The notes under the pieces: generated by a model
Told to the model about the DNA's origin: nothing
What the model saw: only the letters and a program-made list of their open reading frames with translations
Database searches by the model: none
Source of the DNA: Isoetes taiwanensis
Taxonomy: Eukaryota > Streptophyta > Lycopodiopsida > Isoetales > Isoetaceae
DNA length: 64,000 nt
NCBI GenBank assembly: GCA_021234155.1
Contig: JAJEKV010000008.1
Location: 1,004,508-1,068,507 of the forward strand
Reading direction: 5' to 3'
Part shown: piece after piece, positions 51,287-60,830 of the stretch
Numbering within the stretch: the first letter of the stretch is position 1
Layout of the letters: each line of letters opens with the position of its first letter
Made by a program: the position numbers and the translations under genes

Positions 51287-51402
51287 AAGTTTCTAAGAAG
51301 AACAAAACATCTACATTTGAAAATAGATCATCTACTACATCTATTTTATCTTTGACTAATAGAATTTATGTTCCAACACATTATCCTAGTGGTCTCAAAT
51401 AC

Positions 51403-52110
51403 CTATGCATTTTCTGGATTTTCCACCATGACCTTCCCCCGCCGCCAAGATGCGGCTTTTTCCCCGCTTGCCCTTGCTTCCTTGAGGATCTCGTTTTGTT
51501 CTTTGTACTCTTGAAACCGGTTCTTAGTAAGATCATCATTGATCCGGATCTTCTTTCCCTTGAGCATGGTCTTCTTTTTTAAGATATTAATCTTGTCTTC
51601 CTTTGATCTGAATTTGACAATAATGTGGCGATCCCTATCCCGGTTTGTTTGCCAATCCGGAATGCATGCGTAATGCACGAGATCTATCACCTACCATTTC
51701 ATTTTCACAAAAGCCCGAACAATGTCTTTGGTATTTTCTCGGTCTGTTCCGTATGCCAATCAAACGGATGTTCAATGCTTTTCTCTCCTTTCTTGCTCTT
51801 CTATAAAAGCTGATAATTGCTTTTGATTCCGAGATGTCCTTTTCTTCTGCTCTTCTACATCATCTTCGCAATCACTATCTTCACTCAAAACCTCTTGCTT
51901 GAAAGCTTCAAATTACCGCTTTAATTCCCTTCTTGAACTGCTCTAATTCCATTATCATATTGTGCTGATGATTTCTCCACTTCGCTTGCACATGAGCTAA
52001 CAAGAAAAATTTCAAATCACTTACCATGTTTTGGACGAGGCCTCCATTGATGTCTTCATAGACGGGTTGAGAATTCCATGGCTGCCCTTTATCCGCCAAC
52101 GGCATCTAAT
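51403..52110 (-). pseudogene. LINE ORF1 (copy A)
   Basis: A coiled-coil-like N-terminal frame (52105-51908: FLLAHVQAKWRNHQHNMIME, then LEQFKKGIKAV) and an RRM/C-terminal frame (51690-51403: RHIIVKFRSKEDKINILKKK, then MLKGKKIRINDDLTKNRFQE). The latter is the signature of L1-type ORF1 C-terminal domains. The two are out of frame with each other. The 5' part of ORF1 lies in 52110-52330 and is unclear. Confidence 0.65.
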
Positions 52111-52517
52111 GATCTTGCTTGGTCCTTTGTACCCTCCGGGGCCGAGCCGGTTTTCTCACGAGCTTATGATTATTGGAGGAAAACCCGGGTTCCCTGTTTT
52201 CTTGATACTCGCCTCGTTCGTTCGCACGACTAGGTCCGATGATCTACTCCAAAGATCCTCGGTTCCCTTTTTTGTTTCGCTTAGTCCCATCTACAAATTG
52301 GGCTTTTTGCCATTTGTCCTACTACCCGCACCCAGATAAAACCCCTAAAATGCCAATTACAGATCACAAACTGAATCAAAGTATTGATGTTATACACCGC
52401 TCGAAAGAGCTCAAATAAGCTTTCCAAGAGCCCAACCCCAAGGTAACTGACATCAGATGTGAGAGCTATGGCTTTCCAAGTTACGTTAGTTAAACCCTAG
52501 CCCCCAGCCCAGCCCAC

Positions 52518-52521
<4 letters not shown>

Positions 52522-52578
<57 letters not shown>
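52522..52578 (-). repeat. (TC)28 tract at the 5' end of LINE copy A
   Basis: 57 bases of alternating AG on the plus strand. Unlike the other three tracts, no AATAAA lies upstream of it on the minus strand (the sequence there is TTTTTCCCATTGG), so it may be the original microsatellite that founded the array. Confidence 0.85.
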
Positions 52579-52580
<2 letters not shown>

Positions 52581-52948
52581 AATGGGAAAAATTCTGAGGG
52601 AAAAACACCACAAAAAAGGGAGAACCCCAAAGGTGTTACTGAAGTCACAATGCTACCGAAAGAACATGAGAGATGATTTAACCAAGTCCACAATCCACGT
52701 TTCAAACCCATCATGACAACAAATGTCAAAAAAAAGAGGGCTGAGCAACCACATGTACATCGATCCTTTCTATGCAAGCGACACTAACTAAACACAAGTA
52801 ACCACTCAACGATCTCAAAAAATATTAGTGTGGGAGGGGAGGGAATCAAAGATCCAGTTCAAAGAGAACGCCAATGAGAATTGAGAAAGAGAACATAGCA
52901 TATATAGGGGAGAGAGGAGTCAAAAGAGGCATGAGCCAAAGAAGGCAT

Positions 52949-53164
52949 CCCTTTCCCAAGAATGATGGTTTTATTCATGTTGAATAGAACCATTGCATTC
53001 TTGGGAAAGGACCTATGCACAAAGCATCAACATTCGACAGAAGAGAAACAATCTCAAACTCAAATAAAGATTGAAGATACAAGGGACCATAAGGTATAGA
53101 GGAGAAGACATCAACATCCGACATTGTTGTTTTGTGCATAGGACCTTTCCTAAGAATTATTGGA
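52949..53164. repeat. Three-armed inverted repeat
   Basis: 52949-52970 (CCTTTCCCAAGAATG.ATGGTT) pairs with 52988-53010 as a hairpin. The segment 52988-53036, including GACCTATGCACAAAGCATC, is also inverted relative to about 53120-53164. It interrupts the Helitron protein remnant just after the KYPKPL segment. Confidence 0.65.
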
Positions 53165-53670
53165 TTCAACGGTTTCGGGTATTTGTAGCAGCACTTATTA
53201 TTTTCTTTGAGGTAACGTTGTGTGTGTTTATGGATCATATACTTCTCAACCTGATCTCTCAATGTGGAGTCCGCTGGTAGTTCTGCAGAGATTAGATTAT
53301 CAATCATGTCTATTGGGATCTCATGCTCTGTCTTTACAACGAGCGTCCATTCGGTAATCTGCGCTTTTGAAATTCAATGATGTGCATCATATAGGATATG
53401 AGTCCGAGTATTTTGGCCACGTCGGATTCGTTCTCATAGTTATGAAGAAGCTTGGTCTTCTTTTGATCCTTGCAAGTGCAAGAGCATCTGCTACTTGAAC
53501 AACATACCATCGTCTGGAACATAAGAAGGATGTTGTTAGAGTTTTATAATGCGCATCGAGATCCTCGTCGTTGATCATGTTGCATTAGATTTCGTTGATA
53601 TCCCTCGATCACAATATAGTTGAGACGCTCTTCTTCGACTCTGGAGTACCTTTACCAAGTATGCATTGGA
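52975..53670 (-). pseudogene. Helitron Rep (HUH endonuclease) fragment, catalytic motif lost
   Basis: On the minus strand the Helitron replication-initiator N-domain can be followed: VEEERLNYI near 53645, DALALARIKRRPSFFITM and NPTWP near 53470-53410, HIIEFQKRRLPNGRSL (53385-53340), then IDNLISAELPADSTLRDQVE, KYMIHKH and KCCYKYPKPL (53300-53165). Known Helitrons read EFQKRGLPHAH here; HAH is the HUH active site, and this copy has NGR followed by a stop. The helicase half is absent. Several frame slips confirm a dead remnant. It ends in an inverted repeat next to the founder (TC)n tract. Confidence 0.75.
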
Positions 53671-54481
53671 ATCAAATGTTAGATGTTAATAGTGGATCCA
53701 ATCCCACAAGTTTGGAATAAAAGAAATGCTCACAACAGCCTTGGCCGCCGTGATAAATTTCTTGTACAATAATCTACATAAAGTAGCTATATACGCGTCT
53801 CCTCCATGTGATGGAACTCAATTTTTTCTCGTCTTTTGGCATATCAACTACCTTTGAAAGATCAAAGCAAAAGTACAAAAGAAAGACTCTCTTTTCACAT
53901 CATCCAATTGTAACCAAGTGATCCATATCAAATATCTCCTTGCCCTGTTTTCTACCCACAGAGAAGCCAAACAATTACAGGAGCAATTCAAAGAATAACA
54001 TTTCAAAGCCGAGATTAGCTTACATGCTGCCATCAATATGAACACTAAAATGGGCACAAATGGCCTTATGTACAAGATCCATAATTCAATTGTTGTGATC
54101 ACTATAGTACCTTTTTTTTTCTTTTCCTTTTGAAGATATATATAATTTTGCCACTGTAACCAGATCATATAGTCATAGATTATATGATTGTATGGGACAC
54201 CCATAAATGGTGGTGCTTCATGTAATCCATCCATGATCTCCAGTAGATACTAGAATCAAGGGTTTTGGAATTGCCAAGTACAATAAGTCCTCTTCGACCC
54301 TCTAGTCAATGCGACATTCATAATGAACCAGGGTCAGTGACAAAACTTAGCCCTATCAAGGTTGGATCGCATAAAGACAAAAAATAATGACCTGCATGAA
54401 CACAAATAAGAAACACTAATTCTTAAGGAAAATAGTCAATAAATTGTGTGTGATGATTGACCGTAGACAGATAGACGATAA

Positions 54482-54512
<31 letters not shown>

Positions 54513-55270
54513 GATAGAAAAACAAATGAATTTCAAATTTAAATGATGCATCAAAACATATCTTGACAAATTCCAAAAATTTGCACTTGACTTTAATGAT
54601 CAAAGTATGAATTGGAAAATAAAAATAAGAAACCAAATGATCGCATAAACAACACCATGGCAAAGCGAACTTGAGGTATGTGGGCCGCGAACTTTACAAT
54701 TAGATATGCTATGCCTTGAATTCCCGGCATGGAAGAAGTCTTGACGCTTGACAAATGGAGGCATTGCTGACACGTCGGAATTCAAGGCGCAAAGCCATTT
54801 CTGCAACGTGAAAATAGGATAGCAAGTATTCAGCAAGGTAAAAATCGTTGGAATGCCGAATTAAAACAGTAGAATGCTGAGTTAAAACGCTGGAATGTCG
54901 GGTTGAATCAAAGAATGCAGAGTAAAAAATCTTCTCCTCCGTGGGTTCAAAATAACTTAACATTCTTCAAAAGAAAATGTTCTACGTGGCACATGGTGAT
55001 TGGCAAACACGGCTGAATCCTTGCTACCCTGTTTTTACGTGATGATTCTTACTCTTATGTGGGCATAAAATGTGCGTGCTAATCTATGGAAAACAAGTTG
55101 CTAAAGCAACAGAGGGTTCCCCTCTAAACTGAAGTGAAATCTTAGGCGTAATACTTCATGGAAGCATTTATGCATAAGCCCATAGGTACCATTGCATGTG
55201 GGTGAGGAATTTTACCGCTTCATTGATGAGAATAAAGATTTGGAACCAAATAGGTCTTGAGAATGTAAGC
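53671..55270. other. Non-coding, with short repeats
   Basis: No gene recognised. A (GATA)n-type microsatellite lies at about 54478-54520. A diverged tandem repeat of about 21 bp (GGAATGC-GAGTTAAAACG) lies at about 54849-54932. Confidence 0.45.
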
Positions 55271-55277
55271 TAGTATA

Positions 55278-55645
55278 GCTAAGAAAAGGAAAAAAAGAAG
55301 ATGGCCCGGCATAGGGAGCCGATAGTTTTAGAGAGGCAAAAAAGATCAGGGGATAATAAATGCTATAAGTTATTGCACCACATGCAAGCAAAAGCAAAAC
55401 TTGTCCTATGTCGCCTACAACGTTTTTGTCCGAATTGAATCGTAGAGCTATGCTTACTAATGAAGAAAAAAGGAAAATAGAAGATGGCCCGAATAGAAGC
55501 GTATAGTTTTAGAGAGGCAGTGTGCGCCTGAGATAATAAATGTTATAAGTTACTGCACCACATGCAAGCAAAGGCAAAACCTGTCCTATGCTGCCTACAA
55601 CATTCTTTGTCTAAATTGAATCGCCGAGCTATGCTTATTGAGTGA
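55278..55645. repeat. Tandem repeat, two units of about 183 bp
   Basis: Both units share GAAGATGGCCCG, ATAGTTTTAGAGAGGCA, ATAATAAATG-TATAAGTTA, GCACCACATGCAAGCAAA and GAGCTATGCTTA, offset by about 183 bp. Confidence 0.8.
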
Positions 55646-55647
55646 AT

Positions 55648-56193
55648 CATTAGGGTTTTTTTGAGATTAAAAAAGGGCCTTCAAAACATGCCAACTAAGC
55701 CAAATGAAGACAAATGAACTACCAATCAGAAATCAGAGCCTGACGGGTCCAGTCAGCAAAACTGTTATAACTAACTCACTAGATCACATTTTCTAGCATA
55801 ATTATTGATAGAAAAGTCCAAATGAACTCTCGTTTAGTGCAATAGATAGATCTCATTGAAATCTTTCCAACTTTAGATGCTTTGCACATATTTTAACCAC
55901 TTATGATTGTCAAAACTCCAAAAAATATAGTTTTTACCATTTTTACTATCCTACAGGACTAAAAGATATGCAAACCACCCAAGATTGGAAAGATCTCAAT
56001 GAGATCTATCTATTGCACTAAACAAAAACTCATTTGGACTTTTCTATCAACACTTATACTAGAAAATGTGATCCAGTGAGTTAGTTATAACTGTTTTGCT
56101 GACTGGATTACCAGCCTGCTTTTCTAATTGTAGTTCATATAGCTTAGTCGACAATTTTAGAAGGCCCTTTTATGATCTCAAAAATCCCTAATG
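55648..56193. mobile_element. Foldback/MITE, 546 bp
   Basis: The ends CATTAGGG(T/A)TTTTTGAGAT and GGGCCTTC are inverted copies at 55648 and 56193. The complementarity continues far inward: AGTTATAAC, TGATCTAGTG-like and AATAGATAGATCTCATTGA blocks all recur inverted on the right, so arms exceed 200 bp around a loop near 55890-55990. No coding sequence. No clear target duplication. Confidence 0.75.
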
Positions 56194-56938
56194 GTTAAAA
56201 CCCCGCATTGCAATTTCACGTCGTTTTGTTGCAACATTTGGTAGAAATTCGCATTAGCAGTTAGGTCCGTCACAAACCGATCCGTAGGATTATGATCCGG
56301 TAGGATTATCTGTAAGCTTTTGTATGTTGTGGTCCGAAGCAACGTCATGAAGAGCTGGATTGTCATGAAGAGTTGGATTGTTACAATCGATTAAATGCGT
56401 GCCTCTCTATTCTCTACCTCTGCATTAATCTGCTCCAAATACTTAAAGAAGTAATAAAGAACATTCTTTCTCATCTCCGGAGGAGGAGGCTGCAGACAAA
56501 AAGTGTATACTCCTCGTTCTTCGTACATATGATTTGTCCGTTCTTCTCAGACACGCTTTGTCCACTTCGCTACTTGAGGGTTTTGTTTAGGGTTTATGCT
56601 CGATCTTGGCGGCCATACCTTGAGCCATCAAGTTGCCCTTTTCTTTGGCATAATGGAAACCTCTCATTTTTTCGTACTTGCTATTTTGGTGTTTGTTCCC
56701 TGGCGATGCACAATGACGCCAGAACGCATGCTCCTCAATCGATCAAGCGATCAATCCATGCACACTGATAGTTCCCAGCAATTCATGCAATCTGCCAGTT
56801 CCATGGGATATCCCTTCGAGCAACAAACATTGAATTCGGCATCTTTTATTTTCTCCTATCTGTCGCCTTAAATTTAGCATATACTCCTCTCACCCTTTTT
56901 CCACACCAATCGCAAAATATGGCTGTCATATACAATAT
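56194..56938. other. No gene assigned
   Basis: A plus-strand frame at 56596-56871 ends with a Gln/Ser-rich stretch (DQSMHTDSSQQFMQSASSMG) that looks more protein-like than its surroundings. I do not recognise it and see no supporting exon structure. TGTCATGAAGAG-TGGATTG is duplicated near 56345-56380. Confidence 0.3.
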
Positions 56939-56939
56939 A

Positions 56940-59845
56940 TTTTTTTTTAGGGTAAGAGTAAAAGTTTATTAATATATAAGAAAAAAAACATCAAGTCCCC
57001 TGATAAGGAAAGATAGGAAGAATTTTGACCAAGGAAAAATATTTAGAGAGTCTGCATCGTGTACTCCAGAAGCTATCTTCTCTTCTTCCCCAGCAAGTGG
57101 GTACTATTAGGGAAATCACCTATCTTCTCCACTTGGACAGGTACTATAGAGGAGGATAGCTCCAATTCCACGCTGTATCCTCCCTTGATATAGGAATTAT
57201 AGCTGAATAGCTAGATCACTTGCCACTGTTTCAGTTGCTTCCTCGCTGGTTGGATTGAGCCATTGACATCTAAAGAAGGAATAAAAACCTTCCAAGGTCC
57301 CAACTCTGTCCAGTTCTCTGTTATATCTTACTCCTTTTTGTCTATGGTGTGATAGAGCCATCAGTGCCACTTCCTGGTTGAAGAAATTTTTCATCTTTTC
57401 TATGCAGATTCCAAGCCCCCCATAAGTAACATCACAACAGTGTTTCCAAATTACCCACACAAAGAATGTTAACTAGCTAAGCTTCAATGCGCTTTTTGTC
57501 CTGAGACCCTAACCATCCCCAGGACAAATTAGTTCTTTACAAGGGATAAGCCAATAATGGGACTTACCTTGCCGAATTCCATAATCTTTAAGGCGTAGAA
57601 GAAGGTGTCCAGAGATTCCCCGACTTGACATCCAAGCGGACAGTATTTTATTTTCGATAATCTCCCCTGTTATAGAGGTTCTCTTTTGTGCTCAACCCCT
57701 CTTTGAGAGCCATCCATCTAAAGAACTCATATCTTCTTGGAGCATAGCGATTTCAAAGTTGGCTAATAATGCTTTAGCTTCCACATTACTTAATCCGAAG
57801 CATCTCGACCTTTGAGTGGAGTATCCCAAAGCCAAGACTTCAATATATTTTTGCCACATTGTAGTGCATGTGGCCCTCAAGTAGCCGACTTTCATGTGCT
57901 CAGATAACCCCCGATATATTGGCTACTCTTGCCAAGATTTCTCTTTAACACTGCCTATCTCCTTCCCCTTCCAGAGGGTACTTTCCTTTGAACTTGGTCC
58001 AACAAGTCCATCTACCATTCTCCCGGAGGTGATGTAACTGTAATTCCCCGAGCTCTTCCATTTAATGAAAATACTAGGGTGAGACAGGGCTAAGGGAAGC
58101 CCCGCTTATCCCAAATGTTAAGTATTCCAAAAATACTCTCACCCTGGAGGGATCATGGGGGTAAGATGTGTTGCACCTCTTCCATGCCCGAAGAATTTTC
58201 CTCATCATCGGGAAGTCCCGGGGAGGCGGTTTGAATTTATAGAAGAAAGCACCCGGCCTCCGGGTGGAGAGAGGGGCTTTCCTTGTAATCTTCCTTGTTG
58301 CAACCAATGTGATACAAATTTTAGTGCCTAAGTGACATCTCACCCCCAGCAGAGCTCTCAGGACAATTTGGGGCGCTGGGGCTTGAGCTTGTGTAAGAGG
58401 ATCTTTGCACAATCCCCATCACGCTTTGTCACGACATAGCTCACCCAAGCCACTTTGGCCATACCTCCCCAGATAAATTTTTCCGATAATGACTTGTACT
58501 TATTGTATATTCCTTTTTTGTGCCACCAAGACCGAGGAGTAGTATATATATGAGAGGGAGGCTAAGACCGCATTGGCCACAAAGACTCTCCCCCCGAAGT
58601 TGCTAAGGCTTTGGAAGACCACAAGCCTACCTTTTTCTTAAGCTTGTCTAGAATGGGGCCCACCAGACCTTTCATAGAATCCCGAGATAGGCAAGAGGGA
58701 GACCAAGGAGCTGAACCGATTCCCCCGTGTGGTACCACCGAAAAACCTAGGCCTCCGGCTCATGGATCAATATCACCGCTCTAGAGCCCAAAGAGTAGAG
58801 CATTTGGGCTTGCATTGAGGCCTATCCCCGATATAATCTCAAAAGAAAGGAGGATATGCCAAAATGAATGGAAACTATTATCATCAAACCTCGAGGAACA
58901 TGAAGGTGTCAGTCCTTTATACCGCATGATTGTCAACACTCGCGTTCCATCTGGGGGAAGGTCACCCTCCAGTTTCCTTCTAACTGCTTTAATAGTACCA
59001 TTCTCGTTAAAAGATTCGCCATGATGAGAAATAGGTACGACGCCAATGGGCATCCTTGCCTGATACCCTTCCTAAGATTGAAGGTACCTATAGGTTGACC
59101 ATTAATCAACACTGAAGCAGAGGGTAGTTTGTTCATCCCCATGGCCAATTAAATAAACTGTGGATCAAATCCTAGGTAGTGCATCACTTCTCGCAACCCC
59201 TCCCATCTTAGTGAGTCATAAGCCTTTCTGAAAATCCATTTTGATAAGGACACAGTTTTGCTTTGAGGCTCGGCACCAATGCACCCCTTCTCTGGTTGCT
59301 AGATAGTTATCAAAATGTATCTTCCGAGAAGAAATGCATTGTTCCTTCCCCGGCGACTCTCTAAGAATGGACTTTAGACGGTTAGCAATAACCTTCATTA
59401 CAACTTTATATAAGACATTAGTGAGCGTAATGGATCGCCACTCCCCAAGGTCTTGAGGTCTGGATGCCTTAGGCACCAAAGTAATGAATCCAACAGCAAG
59501 GGATGGGTGTAGAGAACCTGAGGTCCACGCCCCACATACTGCTCGGATGAAATGCTGCCCAAGCACGTCCCTGACTTCGAGAAAGAATTCAGGAGGAAAG
59601 CCATCAAGTTCTGGAGACTTTCCTGCTGCCAAAGAGCCTAAGGTTTTATGAATCTCATGTTCATCAGGAATGTGACGCAAAAGTTGGTTCTCTTCCTGAG
59701 TAACGCCATCCCTCCAGTCAATTTTACTCATCCAATCAGCTAAAGTAGGATGGAAGGAGGAGGGGAGGGGTTCTTCCTGGAATTGCCTCCCAAAACTCCC
59801 ACTGATGAACGACACAATTTGTAACTCCAGAGCTAAAAACGAGAC
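56940..59845 (-). mobile_element. L1-like LINE, 5'-truncated, with poly(A) tail
   Basis: Minus-strand order: reverse transcriptase (59845-58780), a linker with APQIVLRALLGVRCH near 58370-58330, YIEVLALGYST and EDMSSLDGWLSK (57850-57695), a C-terminal MWVIWKHCCDVTYGGLGICI (57460), then AATAAA (56969-56964) and an A9 tail at 56948-56940. The 5' part of ORF2 and ORF1 are missing, so insertion was truncated. This tail differs from the (TC)n ends of the array at 42.9-52.5 kb, so it is probably a different LINE family. Stops in the body show it is inactive. It lies downstream of the last helicase exon found, and could sit in a helicase intron. Confidence 0.75.
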
Positions 59846-59851
59846 ACACAA
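58780..59851 (-). pseudogene. LINE reverse transcriptase (poly(A)-tailed copy)
   Basis: An open frame of 211 codons (59851-59216) carries FQEEPLPSSFHPTLADWMSK, AAGKSPELDGFPPEFFLEV, LGEWRSITLTNVLYKVVMKV and NCVLIKMDFQKGL, covering the fingers and the start of motif A (MDF). A further frame (59148-58933) has FNLRKGIRQGCPLASYLFLI, motif B. The stretch near 58900-58800 reads SFHSFWHILLSFEIISGIGL; the active-site aspartate motif before it is lost. A stop truncates motif A. Confidence 0.75.
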
Positions 59852-60737
59852 ATTTAAACTTATTTTTCCACTTGCATGGTAGTCATAAAATATGACACCA
59901 CTAAAATACTAGTGGAAAAGCATGAAAAAATAAGACACGCCTTATTTTTAGTTATAATATTTAAACAAGACAAGTGTCTTACTTTACGGCGGGGGAAATC
60001 CCCGAAACAAAATAAGACTCCATTTAGTATCCAAACCTATTCTGAACCTAAATAAGACATGACTTATTTTTGTAGTGAAAAAATGATTTACTTTTTAAGA
60101 CAATAGGTGGCCAAACACCATTCAATAAAATATGTGACTTTTAAAGATAAGACTACCGTGGAAAAGGCCTCCCTTCCTTTCAACTATTCCATCTAAGCAA
60201 TTAATTCTATATATTCACAAAATATTCGATGAACTAGAATATTCCATGATCTACACAACGCCCCCTAGGTTATGCCCTTCGGGCAACCCCAAAAAATAAA
60301 AGCGTGAAGGAAAGTTGCAGGAGCCGAATAGGAGCTGTTTTTGTTTGGGCGAGTTCCGGATTGGTGGTTCCGATTTTTTCTGGATTGGAGTTTAGAAGCT
60401 AGGGTTGCGTTGAAGTTGCACAGCAGTTAGAAACAGTTTGGCTTTGGTTGGTGCTGAGCAGAGTTTCGCAGGTGTATCAGATTTGTGCAGTGCCAGTGTT
60501 GCTTGAGATTGGAGTGGAGATTGTTTTAACGGATAGCTGGAGAAGCCGTGAATTGATCCGGTGTGTTCCTGGAGTCTTCAGGTTCTGCTAAAGGTTAATT
60601 CATTAAGGGTTGGAATTATTCCTTAAGCACCGTGGAATAAAGATCTTTGTCGATCAGATAGGCTCATCTCAGATATATCAATTAAGTGGCTTCATATTTT
60701 GACAGACATGACCAGGCTATTATGGTTTAGTACTTGC
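59852..60737. other. Non-coding; probable long intron or truncated gene end
   Basis: I looked here for the next helicase exon (motif VI, with an NVALTRA-type sequence) on the minus strand and did not find it. A TGCCCTTCGGGCA hairpin at about 60272-60284 with CTAG nearby on the minus strand resembles a Helitron 3' end, but the following base is G rather than T. Repeated AATAAGACA-GACTTATTTTT blocks lie at 59935-60080. Confidence 0.35.
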
Positions 60738-60830
60738 CTCTTTTTCTCTGCCTTGAAACCCATCAACCGACTTAATTTCAAGCCCAGCGAAATCACCTTC
60801 TTCTGCAAAGAGATCATGCAATAACCTAAC
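60738..60830 (-). CDS. Helicase motif V exon ending at a GC donor
   Basis: 93 nt (31 codons) after TTTTGTAG: VRLLHDLFAEEGDFAGLEIK and SVDGFQGREKE. Homologues continue without a break after REKE, so the exon must end at GAG|GCAAGT, a typical U2 GC-AG donor. Reading on instead gives ASTKP and a stop. The acceptor partner is not in view. Confidence 0.75.

Larger units (their letters stand above)
48026..52521 (-). mobile_element. L1-like LINE, copy A, apparently full length (4.5 kb)
   Basis: Minus-strand order: 5' leader abutting (TC)n at 52521 (GGGGGCTAGGGTTTAACT), ORF1 (about 52110-51403), endonuclease (51290-50540), reverse transcriptase (about 50400-49030), C-terminal part with TPYDMSLVECGMMPLE (48924-48739) and a Cys/His knuckle, 3' UTR, AATAAA, (TC)28. 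The leader aligns with that of copy B over about 140 bp (TTGGAAAGC..TAGCTCTCACAT, TGTATAACATCAATAC). The active-site motif YVDD is intact, but a slip in the GVKQGCP block and a stop just after YVDDVVLLSH inactivate it. Confidence 0.8.

Noticed and set aside
52490-52777. 95-codon minus-strand frame ending in Ser-Leu repeats
   Set aside because: The SLSLSL tail is the (TC)n tract translated, and the rest matches no known protein.
60258-60290. Helitron 3' end on the minus strand (TGCCCGAAGGGCA hairpin, then CTAG)
   Set aside because: CTAG is followed by G instead of T and no matching 5' end was seen.
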